From NCBI RefSeq assembly GCF_014851685.1, contig NZ_JACVAC010000003.1:310001-374000 (forward strand): a stretch of 64,000 nucleotides of DNA, written 5' to 3'. This document shows positions 51,129 through 59,368 of this stretch, piece after piece (position 1 is the stretch's first letter; the number at the start of each line of letters is the position of its first letter). Under the pieces are notes generated by a model. The model had not been told where the DNA came from. It saw nothing but the letters and a program-made list of their open reading frames with translations, and searched no databases. The position numbers were made by a program, and so were the translations under genes. Source of the stretch: Pseudomonas sp. PDM05. Its GTDB lineage: Bacteria > Pseudomonadota > Gammaproteobacteria > Pseudomonadales > Pseudomonadaceae.

Positions 51129-51538
51129 GCCTGCGCATGCTCGACCTGGAAGGGGCTGCCCTCGGCAGCCGCTTTCCACTCGATCAGGTGCTCGATGCGT
51201 TAGCGTGGAACAGCGACGGCCTGATCGCGGCCATCGCCCAGCAATACGGCAGCGGCGAAGTGCTGATGCTGGCCTGGATGAACCGCCAGGCCCTCGACGA
51301 AACCCTCGCCACCGGCCAGGTCTGCTACTGGTCGCGCTCGCGCCGGCGGCTGTGGCGCAAAGGCGAATCTTCCGGCCACAGGCAACAGTTGGTGCAAGCG
51401 CGCCTGGACTGCGACGGCGATGCCGTGCTGCTGATCGTCGATCAACAAGGCCCGGCCTGTCACACCGGTCGACCCAGTTGCTTCTACAACGCTATCGACG
51501 GCGACCACATCCACATCATCACGGAGCCCTCAGCATGA
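51125..51538 (+). CDS. hisI2: Phosphoribosyl-AMP cyclohydrolase paralogue
   Basis: A 137-residue HisI-family protein. Conserved blocks are NSDGLIAAIAQQYGSGEVLM, AWMNRQALDETLATGQVCYW, SRSRRRLWRKGESSGH and DCDGDAVLLIVDQQGPACHT followed by GRPSCFY, carrying the Cys and Asp residues of the metal sites. HisI opens the ring of PR-AMP in histidine synthesis and normally needs zinc. A copy in a zinc-starvation operon suggests a backup form, parallel to dksA2, folE2 and pyrC2. Whether it uses another metal is unknown. ATG 51125 overlaps the upstream stop; its own stop overlaps the carbonic anhydrase start. Confidence 0.85.
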   Translation: MSLRMLDLEGAALGSRFPLDQVLDALAWNSDGLIAAIAQQYGSGEVLMLAWMNRQALDETLATGQVCYWSRSRRRLWRKGESSGHRQQLVQARLDCDGDAVLLIVDQQGPACHTGRPSCFYNAIDGDHIHIITEPSA

Positions 51539-52095
51539 TCCGCAAAAACCCTTCCGGCGATCTGCCAGTGATTGCCGAATCGGCCTACGTCGACAAGACC
51601 GCCATCATCTGCGGCAAGGTGATCATCGGTGAGAACGTCTTCGTCGGCCCCTACGCCGTGATCCGCGCCGACGAGGTCGACGCCAGCGGCGCCATGGACC
51701 CGATCACCATCGGCGCCAACTCCAACATCCAGGACGGCGTGGTGATCCACTCCAAGTCCGGCGCCGCCGTGACCATCGGCGAGTTCACCTCCATCGCCCA
51801 CCGCTCCATCGTCCACGGCCCCTGCACCGTCGGCGACCGCGTGTTCATCGGCTTCAACAGCGTGCTGTTCAACTGCGCCGTGGGCGATGGCTGCGTGGTG
51901 CGCCACAACTCGGTGGTCGACGGTCGCGACTTGCCCGACACGTTCTACGTACCCTCCACCACTCGTATCGGGCCGAACACCGACCTGTCGCAGTTTCCGC
52001 CAGTGAGCGTCAGCGCCTCGGAATTTTCCGAAGACGTCGCGCGCACCAACGTCGACCTGGTGCGCGGCTACAAAGCCCTGCAAAACGAGTTCTGA
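51535..52095 (+). CDS. Gamma-carbonic anhydrase family protein (PA5540-like)
   Basis: A 186-residue left-handed beta-helix protein with hexapeptide repeats (IICGKVIIGENVFVGPYAVI, ITIGANSNIQDGVVIH, VTIGEFTSIAHRSIVHGPCT). The three His ligands of gamma-carbonic anhydrases can be matched to VIHSKSG, AHRSIVHG and the segment between. It corresponds to PA5540 in the P. aeruginosa Zur regulon. Gamma-class enzymes can work with iron or cobalt, so a zinc-sparing role is plausible. ATG 51535 overlaps the hisI-like stop by 4 bp. Confidence 0.88.
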   Translation: MIRKNPSGDLPVIAESAYVDKTAIICGKVIIGENVFVGPYAVIRADEVDASGAMDPITIGANSNIQDGVVIHSKSGAAVTIGEFTSIAHRSIVHGPCTVGDRVFIGFNSVLFNCAVGDGCVVRHNSVVDGRDLPDTFYVPSTTRIGPNTDLSQFPPVSVSASEFSEDVARTNVDLVRGYKALQNEF

Positions 52096-52098
52096 GCC

Positions 52099-53436
52099 AT
52101 GAGCCGCCTGCTGATCCGCAACGCCCGCCTGGTGAATGAAGGCCAGCAATTCGACGCCGATGTGCTGATCGCCAATGGCCGCATCGAGAAAATCGCCGGC
52201 AGCATCGAAGGCTGCAACGCGCCCGTGGCCATCGATGCCCAGGGCCAGTGGCTGCTGCCGGGCATGATCGATGACCAGGTGCACTTTCGCGAACCCGGCG
52301 CGCCGGACAAAGGCAGCTTCTACAGTGAATCCCGCGCGGCGGTGGCCGGCGGTATCACCAGCTTCATGGACATGCCCAACACCAACCCGGCCACCCTCAC
52401 CCTCGAGGCCCTGGCCGATAAAAAACGCCGCGCCGCGCTGCACTCGGTGGCCAACTACGCCTTTCACTTCGGCGTAAGCAACGACAACCTCGACACCGTC
52501 GCCGCCCTCGACCCGCGTGAAGTGGCCGGCGTCAAAGTGTTCATGGGTGCCTCCACCGGCAATATGCTGGTGGACGATCCGCGTATCCTCGAGCGCCTGT
52601 TTGCCGAAGTACCGACCCTCCTGCTGGCCCACTGCGAACACACGCCAAGCATCCTGGCCAACGAACAGCGCCTGCGCGAGCGCTTTGGCGAGCACATCCC
52701 CGCCGTCGCCCACGCGCTGATCCGCGATGCGCATGCCTGCTATCGCTCGTCGTCCTTTGCGGTGGAATTGGCCAAGCGCCACGGCACCCGCCTGCATGTG
52801 CTGCACCTGACCAGCGCCCGTGAGCTGGCGTTGTTCGAAGACAAACCGCTGTCGGAAAAGCGCATTAGCGCTGAAGTCTGCATCCACCACTTGCTGTTCG
52901 ACGACCGCGACTATCACCGCCTCGGCCACCAGATCAAATGCAACCCGGCGATCAAGACCCGCGCCGACCGTGACGCGCTGCGCCTGGCCTTGTTGAGTGA
53001 ACGTCTGGATGTGATCGGCACTGACCATGCGCCGCATACCTGGGCGCAAAAACAGTTGGGGTATCGTGAGGCGCCGTCGGGTTTGCCCCTGGTGCAGCAT
53101 GCACTGCCGGCGTTATTGGAGTTGGTGGCCGATGGGCATCTGCCCCTGACCACCCTGGTGGCGAAGACCAGTCATCGCGTGGCCGACCTGTTTGCCATCC
53201 CCGATCGCGGCTACCTGCGTGAAGGTTATTGGGCCGACCTGGTGTTGATCCAGCCCGAACCTGCCGGCAAGCCGGTGAGCAGCCAAGCGATCCTTGGCCG
53301 CTGCGGCTGGACGCCCTTCGCCGGGCGCAGCTTTCGCCACAGCGTCAGCACCACCCTGGTCTCGGGCCACCTGGCGTGGCACAACGGCCAGGTGGTCGAC
53401 AGCTGCCAGGGCTTGCCCCTGCACTTTTTGCGTTAA
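52099..53436 (+). CDS. pyrC2: Dihydroorotase paralogue
   Basis: A 445-residue amidohydrolase. The metal motif appears as LLPGMIDDQVHFREPGAPDK: family members have HxH (usually DVHxH), and here it is D-D-Q-V-H, with the first His replaced by Gln. Other blocks are GGITSFMDMPNTNPAT, LLAHCEHTPS, LHVLHLTSARELALF and VIGTDHAPHTWAQKQLGY. It corresponds to PA5541, the Zur-regulated dihydroorotase. The altered first ligand may reflect different metal use, or loss of activity; this is inference. It ends the folE2 operon, overlapping a convergent gene by 4 bp. Confidence 0.88.
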   Translation: MSRLLIRNARLVNEGQQFDADVLIANGRIEKIAGSIEGCNAPVAIDAQGQWLLPGMIDDQVHFREPGAPDKGSFYSESRAAVAGGITSFMDMPNTNPATLTLEALADKKRRAALHSVANYAFHFGVSNDNLDTVAALDPREVAGVKVFMGASTGNMLVDDPRILERLFAEVPTLLLAHCEHTPSILANEQRLRERFGEHIPAVAHALIRDAHACYRSSSFAVELAKRHGTRLHVLHLTSARELALFEDKPLSEKRISAEVCIHHLLFDDRDYHRLGHQIKCNPAIKTRADRDALRLALLSERLDVIGTDHAPHTWAQKQLGYREAPSGLPLVQHALPALLELVADGHLPLTTLVAKTSHRVADLFAIPDRGYLREGYWADLVLIQPEPAGKPVSSQAILGRCGWTPFAGRSFRHSVSTTLVSGHLAWHNGQVVDSCQGLPLHFLR

Positions 53437-53954
53437 GCGCGGGGTTTGACCGTACCGCAATCGTTGCCCAGCCACTGTGCGTGGCTGTCCAGGCTGCCCT
53501 TCTGCTGGATGCCGGTAGCATTGAAGGTGCCATTGACGGTGGTGGTGAATTCCTTCTGGCTCTGGAAGGTCGCCACGCCAGTGCCCTGGGCTTTCGGGCA
53601 ACTGAAGCGGAACTTCCACTGGTTGCCGGTCTTGTCGGTCACTTGCTGCTTGCAGCCCGATTGCGGGTCGGTCAGGGGGATCGAATCCGAGGCGACCTGC
53701 GCCGGAGTCAGGCACACCTGCACGCCTTTGCCGGCCATGGTGATGCCCTGCTTTTCCAGCATGGCGCGCTGTTCGGGGGTCATCTGTTGCTTGAGCTGAC
53801 CGAGGATCAGCGACAAGTCCGGCAGCTCCTGGTTATCGACTTTCATATTGCTGGTGGTCAATTCCCACAAGCCTGGCGCCAGCATCTGCGCCTGTGCTGC
53901 CACCGGCAGCGACAAACCAACAACCATGGCTAAGCAGAGCAGACGTGCATTCAT
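53433..53954 (-). CDS. DUF3617 periplasmic protein
   Basis: A 173-residue secreted protein with a signal peptide (residues 1-22, ending AQAQ) followed by MLAPGLWELTTSNMKVDNQE, the typical DUF3617 opening (GLWE-type). Cysteines occur in VQVCLTPAQ, SGCKQQV, FSCPKAQG and NDCGTVKP. Function unknown; family members are periplasmic. It has its own promoter region upstream (53955-54084, shared with the divergent cardiolipin synthase gene). Confidence 0.85.
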   Translation of the reverse strand: MNARLLCLAMVVGLSLPVAAQAQMLAPGLWELTTSNMKVDNQELPDLSLILGQLKQQMTPEQRAMLEKQGITMAGKGVQVCLTPAQVASDSIPLTDPQSGCKQQVTDKTGNQWKFRFSCPKAQGTGVATFQSQKEFTTTVNGTFNATGIQQKGSLDSHAQWLGNDCGTVKPRA

Positions 53955-54084
53955 CGGGTAACTCCTGGGTAATTGTGGGCGTTAGACGCCGCAAAGCGGT
54001 CAGTGTTGCACGGCAAAGAAAATAGCGACATTCGGCACCAGACATGGTCTGTTAGGCATTGGATTGTCTGGAGTAACGTCGTCC

Positions 54085-55524
54085 ATGGATTTCTTTGGCC
54101 CACACCTGCTCGCCTACGTCATCGCCACGCTGCACTTTCTCGGGACCCTCGCCGCGCTCCACGCGGTGCTGACCGTCCGGACCGCGCAAGGCTCGATCGC
54201 CTGGGCCTTGTCGCTGATGTTCATGCCTTATCTCACGCTGATCCCCTACCTGATCTTTGGCCGCAGCACCTTCGACGCCTACATCCAGGCACGCCGCCAG
54301 GCCAACCAGGAAATGCACACCGCCATCACCGAGCTGAACTGGCGCCCGTGGGTCGAGGAAGCCCTCGCCGCGCGCAACTCCAGCGCCTACGCCTCGCTGC
54401 GCGCCATGCCCAAACTGGGACGCATGCCGTGCCTGGCCAACAACGAAGTGCGCTTGTTGATCAATGGCGACGCCACATTCAGCGCGATTTTCGACGCCAT
54501 CCGCCAGGCAAAAACGGCGGTGCTGTTCCAGTTCTTCATCATTCATGACGACGAGCTTGGCAGGCAGTTGCACGCTCTATTGAAGGAAAAGTCCGCTCAG
54601 GGCGTAGCCATTTACGTGCTGTACGACCGCATCGGCAGCCACGCCTTGCCCCACCGCTATGTGCAATCCCTGCGTGACGCCGGGGTACAGGTCAAGGCCT
54701 TCGCCACCCGCAGCGGCTGGCTCAATCGCTTCCAGGTCAACTTCCGCAACCATCGCAAGATCGTGGTGGTGGACGGTGTCACCGGGTTTGTCGGCGGGCA
54801 TAACGTCGGCGATGAATACCTCGGCCAAAAGCCGCCGCTGGCACCCTGGCGCGATACCCACGTGCAGGTCACCGGCCCGGTGGTGGCGTGCATGCAGGAG
54901 TCGTTTGCCGAAGACTGGTTCTGGGCCGCACGGGAACTGCCGCCATTGATCCTGCCGGACACCTACCCGGAAGACGGCGTGCTTTGCCAACTGCTCGCCA
55001 GCGGCCCGGCCGACCCGTATGAAACCTGCTCGCTGTTCTTCGTCGAGGCCATCCACGCCGCCACCGAACGCGTGTGGATCACCAGCCCGTACTTCATCCC
55101 CGACGAAGCGGTGTTCGCCGCCCTGCGCCTGGCGGTATTGCGCGGCGTCGACGTGCGCCTGCTGCTGCCGTCGCGCCCCGACCACCGCATCGTCTACGCG
55201 GCCTCCAGCCTGTATGCGATCGAAGCGGTACGCGCCGGCGTGCGTGTGTTCCGCTACACGCCGGGTTTTCTGCATCAGAAGGTGGTGTTGGTGGACAGCG
55301 AAATCAGCGCCATCGGCAGTGCGAATATGGACAACCGTTCATTCCGGCTGAATTTTGAAGTGATGTTGCTGACGGTGGATGAAGCCTTCGCCCATGAAGT
55401 AGAACGGATGCTGCTGGACGACTTTGCCCTGGCTCACGAGGTCAGCCAGGAAGAAAGCCGCGAGACTCGGCGCCTGCAACAATTGGGCATGCGGGTGGCG
55501 CGGCTGATTTCGCCCATTTTGTAA
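54085..55524 (+). CDS. clsA: Cardiolipin synthase
   Basis: A 479-residue phospholipase D superfamily enzyme that joins two phosphatidylglycerol molecules. Two N-terminal membrane helices ([20 protein letters not shown] and [20 protein letters not shown]) precede two HKD motifs: [19 protein letters not shown] near residue 230 and [20 protein letters not shown] near residue 400. This is the ClsA architecture and length. ATG 54085 is preceded by GGAG 12 bases upstream; an earlier TTG at 54064 is less likely. Confidence 0.94.
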   Translation: MDFFGPHLLAYVIATLHFLGTLAALHAVLTVRTAQGSIAWALSLMFMPYLTLIPYLIFGRSTFDAYIQARRQANQEMHTAITELNWRPWVEEALAARNSSAYASLRAMPKLGRMPCLANNEVRLLINGDATFSAIFDAIRQAKTAVLFQFFIIHDDELGRQLHALLKEKSAQGVAIYVLYDRIGSHALPHRYVQSLRDAGVQVKAFATRSGWLNRFQVNFRNHRKIVVVDGVTGFVGGHNVGDEYLGQKPPLAPWRDTHVQVTGPVVACMQESFAEDWFWAARELPPLILPDTYPEDGVLCQLLASGPADPYETCSLFFVEAIHAATERVWITSPYFIPDEAVFAALRLAVLRGVDVRLLLPSRPDHRIVYAASSLYAIEAVRAGVRVFRYTPGFLHQKVVLVDSEISAIGSANMDNRSFRLNFEVMLLTVDEAFAHEVERMLLDDFALAHEVSQEESRETRRLQQLGMRVARLISPIL

Positions 55525-55633
55525 GTGACAGCGGCAATTGGCCTGGAAAATGTCTCGATACGACAAACGGCGTCTTCTCCAGCCTCCTCTGCTCTAGGCT
55601 TCAACCTGTCACTTATGACAATTGGAGCCCTTC

Positions 55634-56062
55634 ATGAAAGCCACCCAAAGCGCCCCCTCGATCGTCGTGGAGATCGGCAAGCCAACCGACATCCTGTATT
55701 TGCACTACAAAGTGCTGTACCCAGACAAGCCCTTCGACCGGGCAGCGGTCTATCTCTACGACAATGGCATCTACCTGATCCTCTCACCCGGCGAACGCCA
55801 TTGGGGCGTCTTCGTGATCGTCGGCGATATGAGCGATCCACGCTGGGGAATATCTTTTATCTCACTGCCGTCCACCGACTGGGGCGCATACCTGGCTCGC
55901 CATGATTTAACCTTCAGCCAGGCAACCAACGTATTTACCCAGCAGCTGTATATACAAAACGATCAAAACCCAGCCAAACAGCACGGCGTCTTCCACCGTT
56001 ACAAAAATACCGTGGAAGACCCCACAACATTGACCTGGGAAAACATCCCTCACCCTCGATAA
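55634..56062 (+). CDS. Hypothetical protein
   Basis: A 142-residue protein that I do not recognise. ATG 55634 has GGAG six bases upstream, so translation is well supported. There is no signal peptide or membrane helix. It is rich in aromatic residues with beta-strand-like stretches (ILYLHYKVLYPDKPFDRAAV, RHWGVFVIVGD, DWGAYLARHDLTFSQATNVF). It stands alone between cardiolipin synthase and a convergent cfa gene (13-bp overlap). A small effector-like or immunity-like protein is conceivable but unsupported. Confidence 0.7.
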   Translation: MKATQSAPSIVVEIGKPTDILYLHYKVLYPDKPFDRAAVYLYDNGIYLILSPGERHWGVFVIVGDMSDPRWGISFISLPSTDWGAYLARHDLTFSQATNVFTQQLYIQNDQNPAKQHGVFHRYKNTVEDPTTLTWENIPHPR

Positions 56063-57237
56063 ATATCGTCACGCGTCCAAGGCAGTTCATGGCTGCCATC
56101 TGCATGGGGCTTGAGTGCAAGGATTTGATGCAGATTTATCCAGCCCCGGGCAAACGCATAGGCGCACCCGGCCAGGTACAACCGCCAGATCCGCAACGCC
56201 TGCTCCGGCACCATCTTCGCCGCGGCCTCCAGGTTGTCCTCCAGGCGCTCGCTCCAATGGTCCAGCGTGCGTGCGTAGTGCAAGCGCAGGCTTTCGACAT
56301 CGACCACTTCCAGCCCGGCCTCACTAAGCTCGGCGGTCATCATCGCCAAATGCGGCAACTCGCCATTGGGGAACACATACCGCTCGATAAACTCGCCGGC
56401 GCCGCGCCCCACCGGGCGGCCGTCGGTGTGCTTGGCGGTGATGCCGTGGTTCATCACCAAGCCGCCTTCGCGCACCGCGCCAAACAGGGTCTGGCAGTAC
56501 TGCGCCAGGTTGGCGTGGCCGACGTGTTCAAACATGCCCACGCTGACCACTTTGTCGAAACGCCCGTCCTGGGGCAGGTCGCGGTAATCGAGCAGTTGCA
56601 GGTCGACCTGGTCCGCCAGGCCTTCGGCGCTCACCCGCTCGCGGGCCAGTTCCAGTTGCTCTTTGCTCAGGGTGATGCCAAATACCTTGACCCCGAACTC
56701 CCGCGCCGCAAACCGCGCAAGCCCGCCCCAGCCACAGCCGACGTCGAGCAAGTATTCGCCCGGCTGCAAGCGCAACTTGCGGCACAGGTGGCGGAATTTG
56801 TCTTGCTGGGCCTGATCGATGGATTCGCTGCCGGTTTCGAAATAACCGCAGGAGTACGCCATGTCCTGGTCCAGCCACAGCTGGTAGAACGCGTTGGACA
56901 GGTCGTAATGGTAGGAAATCGCCGCCGCGTCTGTAGCCTTATCGTGGATCGAGCGCACCGGGCGGGTGCCCTCGTCATCGTCGACCAGGGCAGAACTCAA
57001 CTCATCGCATACCCGGATCACTTCGCTGATGGAGCCTTCCAGCTCCAGTTTGCCCTCGATAAAAGCTTCGCCCAACAGGTCGAGCGTCGGATGGGTCAGT
57101 TTCGGCACGACCGTGGGGTCCTTCACCACGATGGTCACACTGGGCTCGGGGCCCAAGTTGAATTCATGGCCATCCCAGAGTCGAAGACGCAGCGGCAGCT
57201 GAAGATTCTGTAAGGCCGGTGGAAGTTGCGCGAGCAT
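56050..57237 (-). CDS. cfa: Cyclopropane-fatty-acyl-phospholipid synthase
   Basis: A 395-residue SAM-dependent methyltransferase that converts unsaturated acyl chains of membrane lipids to cyclopropanes. The N-terminal lipid-binding domain (~1-110) is followed by YHYDLSNAFYQLWLDQDMAY, the SAM-binding DVGCGWGGLARFAAREFG, and FDKVVSVGMFEHVGHANLAQ with the active-site region, and a C-terminal FERYVFPNGELP-like block (written here as FIERYVFPNGELPH). It is downstream of the bufferin genes on the same strand, separated by 86 bp and a palindrome. It is typically sigma-S induced, which cannot be judged here. Confidence 0.93.
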   Translation of the reverse strand: MLAQLPPALQNLQLPLRLRLWDGHEFNLGPEPSVTIVVKDPTVVPKLTHPTLDLLGEAFIEGKLELEGSISEVIRVCDELSSALVDDDEGTRPVRSIHDKATDAAAISYHYDLSNAFYQLWLDQDMAYSCGYFETGSESIDQAQQDKFRHLCRKLRLQPGEYLLDVGCGWGGLARFAAREFGVKVFGITLSKEQLELARERVSAEGLADQVDLQLLDYRDLPQDGRFDKVVSVGMFEHVGHANLAQYCQTLFGAVREGGLVMNHGITAKHTDGRPVGRGAGEFIERYVFPNGELPHLAMMTAELSEAGLEVVDVESLRLHYARTLDHWSERLEDNLEAAAKMVPEQALRIWRLYLAGCAYAFARGWINLHQILALKPHADGSHELPWTRDDIYRG

Positions 57238-57253
57238 GAGTAGTCCCCCCTTG

Positions 57254-57269
57254 TTTCAGACGTCTGAAA
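57254..57269. promoter_or_regulatory. Perfect palindrome upstream of cfa
   Basis: TTTCAGACGTCTGAAA is a 16-bp perfect palindrome 17 bp upstream of the cfa start and 55 bp past the bufC stop. It is a candidate operator; as RNA it could also form a short hairpin. Confidence 0.4.
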
Positions 57270-57323
57270 AGAGGGTAGACCATCCCAAGACAAGTAGGAG
57301 GCTATCGATCTGATAGTCCGTCG

Positions 57324-58112
57324 CTATGGCGCCCGGCGCTCGAGCAAGCCCTCCTCGACCCACTGTTTCAACCATGTAACAGCCTGTAGCGGCGCGCCCT
57401 CCGAGTAGGTGACAGCCAACTCGCCGCACAGCTCGGAAAAGCTCCAGCCGGTGCTCACCATCCCCGCCAAGGCGCACGCTTCGGCCGGTTCCAGGCTGCG
57501 ATAGCGGCACACATTCTGGTGGCGCCACACCAGGCAGATGTGCGCCGTGTCCAAGGCTTGGCTGCCAGGGAAATCCCCTTGATCCTTGCTCGCACGCCAG
57601 ATCGCCACGCTATTGAAGTGGCAAATCAGCTGTTGCACCGAAGGCGCCAGGCTGACGCGCAAATCCGGCCAGTCCTCAGGTGGCAGCAGCGCCATCGTAT
57701 TCAGGCTCAGCGGTTCGCCCTGGGGCGCATCGAACGCCAGGGTGAACGCCCATTCCAAACGCGCCAGCTCGGCCAGTGGCGCACTCTGTTCGGCCACCAA
57801 GTGCTCGACGATAAACGCGGCAAAACGCTCGCCAAACCAACGCAGGCTGTAATGGGCCGATGGATAGCGCCGTACGTAGGCCTCGGCGAGCAACACAAAC
57901 TCCTCATCCCCCAGCCAATACCAGATTGCGCCGAAGTCATGGCGCAACACTTCGTGCAACCGCGCACGATAGGCGTTGTGATAAATCGCCAGGCCCGTGT
58001 CTACGTCCAGGCTCGGCCCGCCCAGCAACGTGGCGGCGAAGCCGGTGTCGGCGACTGAAGTGTCGGCAAGCAGGTGCTGCTCAAAGGCCAATTGCCATTC
58101 GGTCAGGCGCAT
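57324..58112 (-). CDS. bufC: Bufferin maturation partner (DUF2063, BufC-like)
   Basis: A 262-residue protein of the DUF2063 family (putative DNA-binding domain annotation), matching the MNIO partner BufC. The N-terminus LTEWQLAFEQHLLAD and the block AIYHNAYRARLHEVLRHDFG are characteristic (YxNxYRxRL...L). Partner proteins of this family bind the precursor peptide and present it to the MNIO enzyme. It overlaps bufB by 10 bp and is the last gene of the unit. The family assignment is from the motif and neighbourhood. Confidence 0.85.
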   Translation of the reverse strand: MRLTEWQLAFEQHLLADTSVADTGFAATLLGGPSLDVDTGLAIYHNAYRARLHEVLRHDFGAIWYWLGDEEFVLLAEAYVRRYPSAHYSLRWFGERFAAFIVEHLVAEQSAPLAELARLEWAFTLAFDAPQGEPLSLNTMALLPPEDWPDLRVSLAPSVQQLICHFNSVAIWRASKDQGDFPGSQALDTAHICLVWRHQNVCRYRSLEPAEACALAGMVSTGWSFSELCGELAVTYSEGAPLQAVTWLKQWVEEGLLERRAP

Positions 58113-58948
58113 AGCGGCCTCCCGGCCAGGGCGCTGGCCCCCAGTTCACGGGCCTTGCCCAGCTCGGTGAGCAGTTCTTCGAACGGCGGGAAATGATCGT
58201 CGCGCTCCAACAGCGTCGAAACCGGCCCCAAGTGCTGCAGAGTCTGCTGATACAGCGCCCATACCGGATCGCACACCGGATGATCATGGGTATCGACCAC
58301 ATAGTCGCCGTAGTCCATATGCCCGGCCAGGTGCAATTGCCGGATACTCTGCGGCGGCAGGTTGCGAATAAACGTCCACGGGTCAAAGCCATGGTTACGC
58401 GAGCTGACATACACATTGTTCACGTCCAGCAACAACTGGCAGCCCGACATGTGGGCCAGGGCATTGAGGAATTCCCACTCGGTCAACTCATCCGCCTGGG
58501 CGCGCACATAGCTGGAGACATTTTCCAGCACCAGCGGACGCTGCAACACATCCTGCACTTGGCGCACGCGGGCGGCGACGTGGTAGAGACTCTCTTCGGT
58601 GTAAGGCAGCGGCAACAGGTCATGCAACTGGTGCGCGCTGCCGCGGCTCCAGCACAGGTGATCGGACACCCACGCCGGCTGGATACGCTCGGCCAGTTGC
58701 TTGATCTGTTTCAGGTAATCGAGATCGAGGGCGTGGGGCCCGCCGATGGACAGGGACACACCGTGCATCACCAACGGATAACGCTCGGCGATCGCGTCCA
58801 GGTAGTACAAGGCCTTGCCGCCTTGCACCAGATAATTCTCGGAGATCACTTCGAACCAATCCACGGCCGGCGACTGTTCAAGGATCTGTTGGTAGTACTG
58901 GTTGCGCAGACCCAGGCCGTAACCGAGGCTCGCAAGGGAAGTGGACAT
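58103..58948 (-). CDS. bufB: Multinuclear non-haem iron oxidase (DUF692/MNIO, BufB-like)
   Basis: A 281-residue TIM-barrel enzyme of the DUF692 family. The N-terminus GYGLGLRNQYYQQILEQSPA and the blocks WFEVISENYLVQGG, LVMHGVSLSIGG, WVSDHLCWSRG, LENVSSY, LLLDVNNVYVSSRNHG and HLAGHMDYGDYVVDTHDHPV carry the His, Asp, Glu and Asn ligands of the two or three irons. MNIO enzymes oxidatively convert cysteines of RiPP precursors into thiooxazole or related groups. Placed between bufA and bufC, it is the bufferin-modifying enzyme. ATG 58948 lies 60 bp after the precursor gene. Confidence 0.9.
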   Translation of the reverse strand: MSTSLASLGYGLGLRNQYYQQILEQSPAVDWFEVISENYLVQGGKALYYLDAIAERYPLVMHGVSLSIGGPHALDLDYLKQIKQLAERIQPAWVSDHLCWSRGSAHQLHDLLPLPYTEESLYHVAARVRQVQDVLQRPLVLENVSSYVRAQADELTEWEFLNALAHMSGCQLLLDVNNVYVSSRNHGFDPWTFIRNLPPQSIRQLHLAGHMDYGDYVVDTHDHPVCDPVWALYQQTLQHLGPVSTLLERDDHFPPFEELLTELGKARELGASALAGRPLCA

Positions 58949-59008
58949 AAGACACTCCTGGGCAAAGTGTCCGCAGCGGTGGACGGCAACCGCTGCGGGT
59001 GCGCTCGT

Positions 59009-59260
59009 TTACTCGCCGACTTTACCGCCCGCCGCATCGCACGCGGCCTTGGTCATGGCCTTGAAACCGTGGCCCTTGCAGACGGCCTGGCCTTTACAGG
59101 CGTTTTCCGCGGTCTTGCAGTCGTTCATGCCTTTGCAGGAAGTCACGCCGTAGCAGTGCACAGTTGCGTCGGCGGCTTGAGCCTCGATGGCGACACCGGC
59201 AAACATGGCGGCGGCAGCGATAGCCAGGGCAGCACCGGAAAAGGCCTTCTTGAAGTTCAT
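59009..59260 (-). CDS. bufA1: Bufferin precursor peptide (DUF2282, BufA1-like)
   Basis: An 83-residue precursor with a Sec signal ([20 protein letters not shown], cleaved near EAQAAD), unusual for a RiPP but typical of bufferins. The mature part has six cysteines: HCYG, TSCKG, NDCKT, NACKGQ, VCKGHG and AACDAAGG. The CKG elements are typical DUF2282 features. After modification by BufB/BufC the peptide is expected to chelate copper in the periplasm. GAGGA precedes ATG 59260. No doxX-type bufD gene accompanies the set here. The DNA just upstream (59261-59368) separates it from the P-type ATPase gene. Confidence 0.9.
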   Translation of the reverse strand: MNFKKAFSGAALAIAAAAMFAGVAIEAQAADATVHCYGVTSCKGMNDCKTAENACKGQAVCKGHGFKAMTKAACDAAGGKVGE

Positions 59261-59368
59261 TGTCGTAGTCCTCAAAAGATCAGTAGGGGTGTCGGTCCGA
59301 ACGGAATGTGCGGTCTCGACACACCACTAGAGAGAGGTGCCCGGCTGGCGTTACAACAAGCTCGAAAT

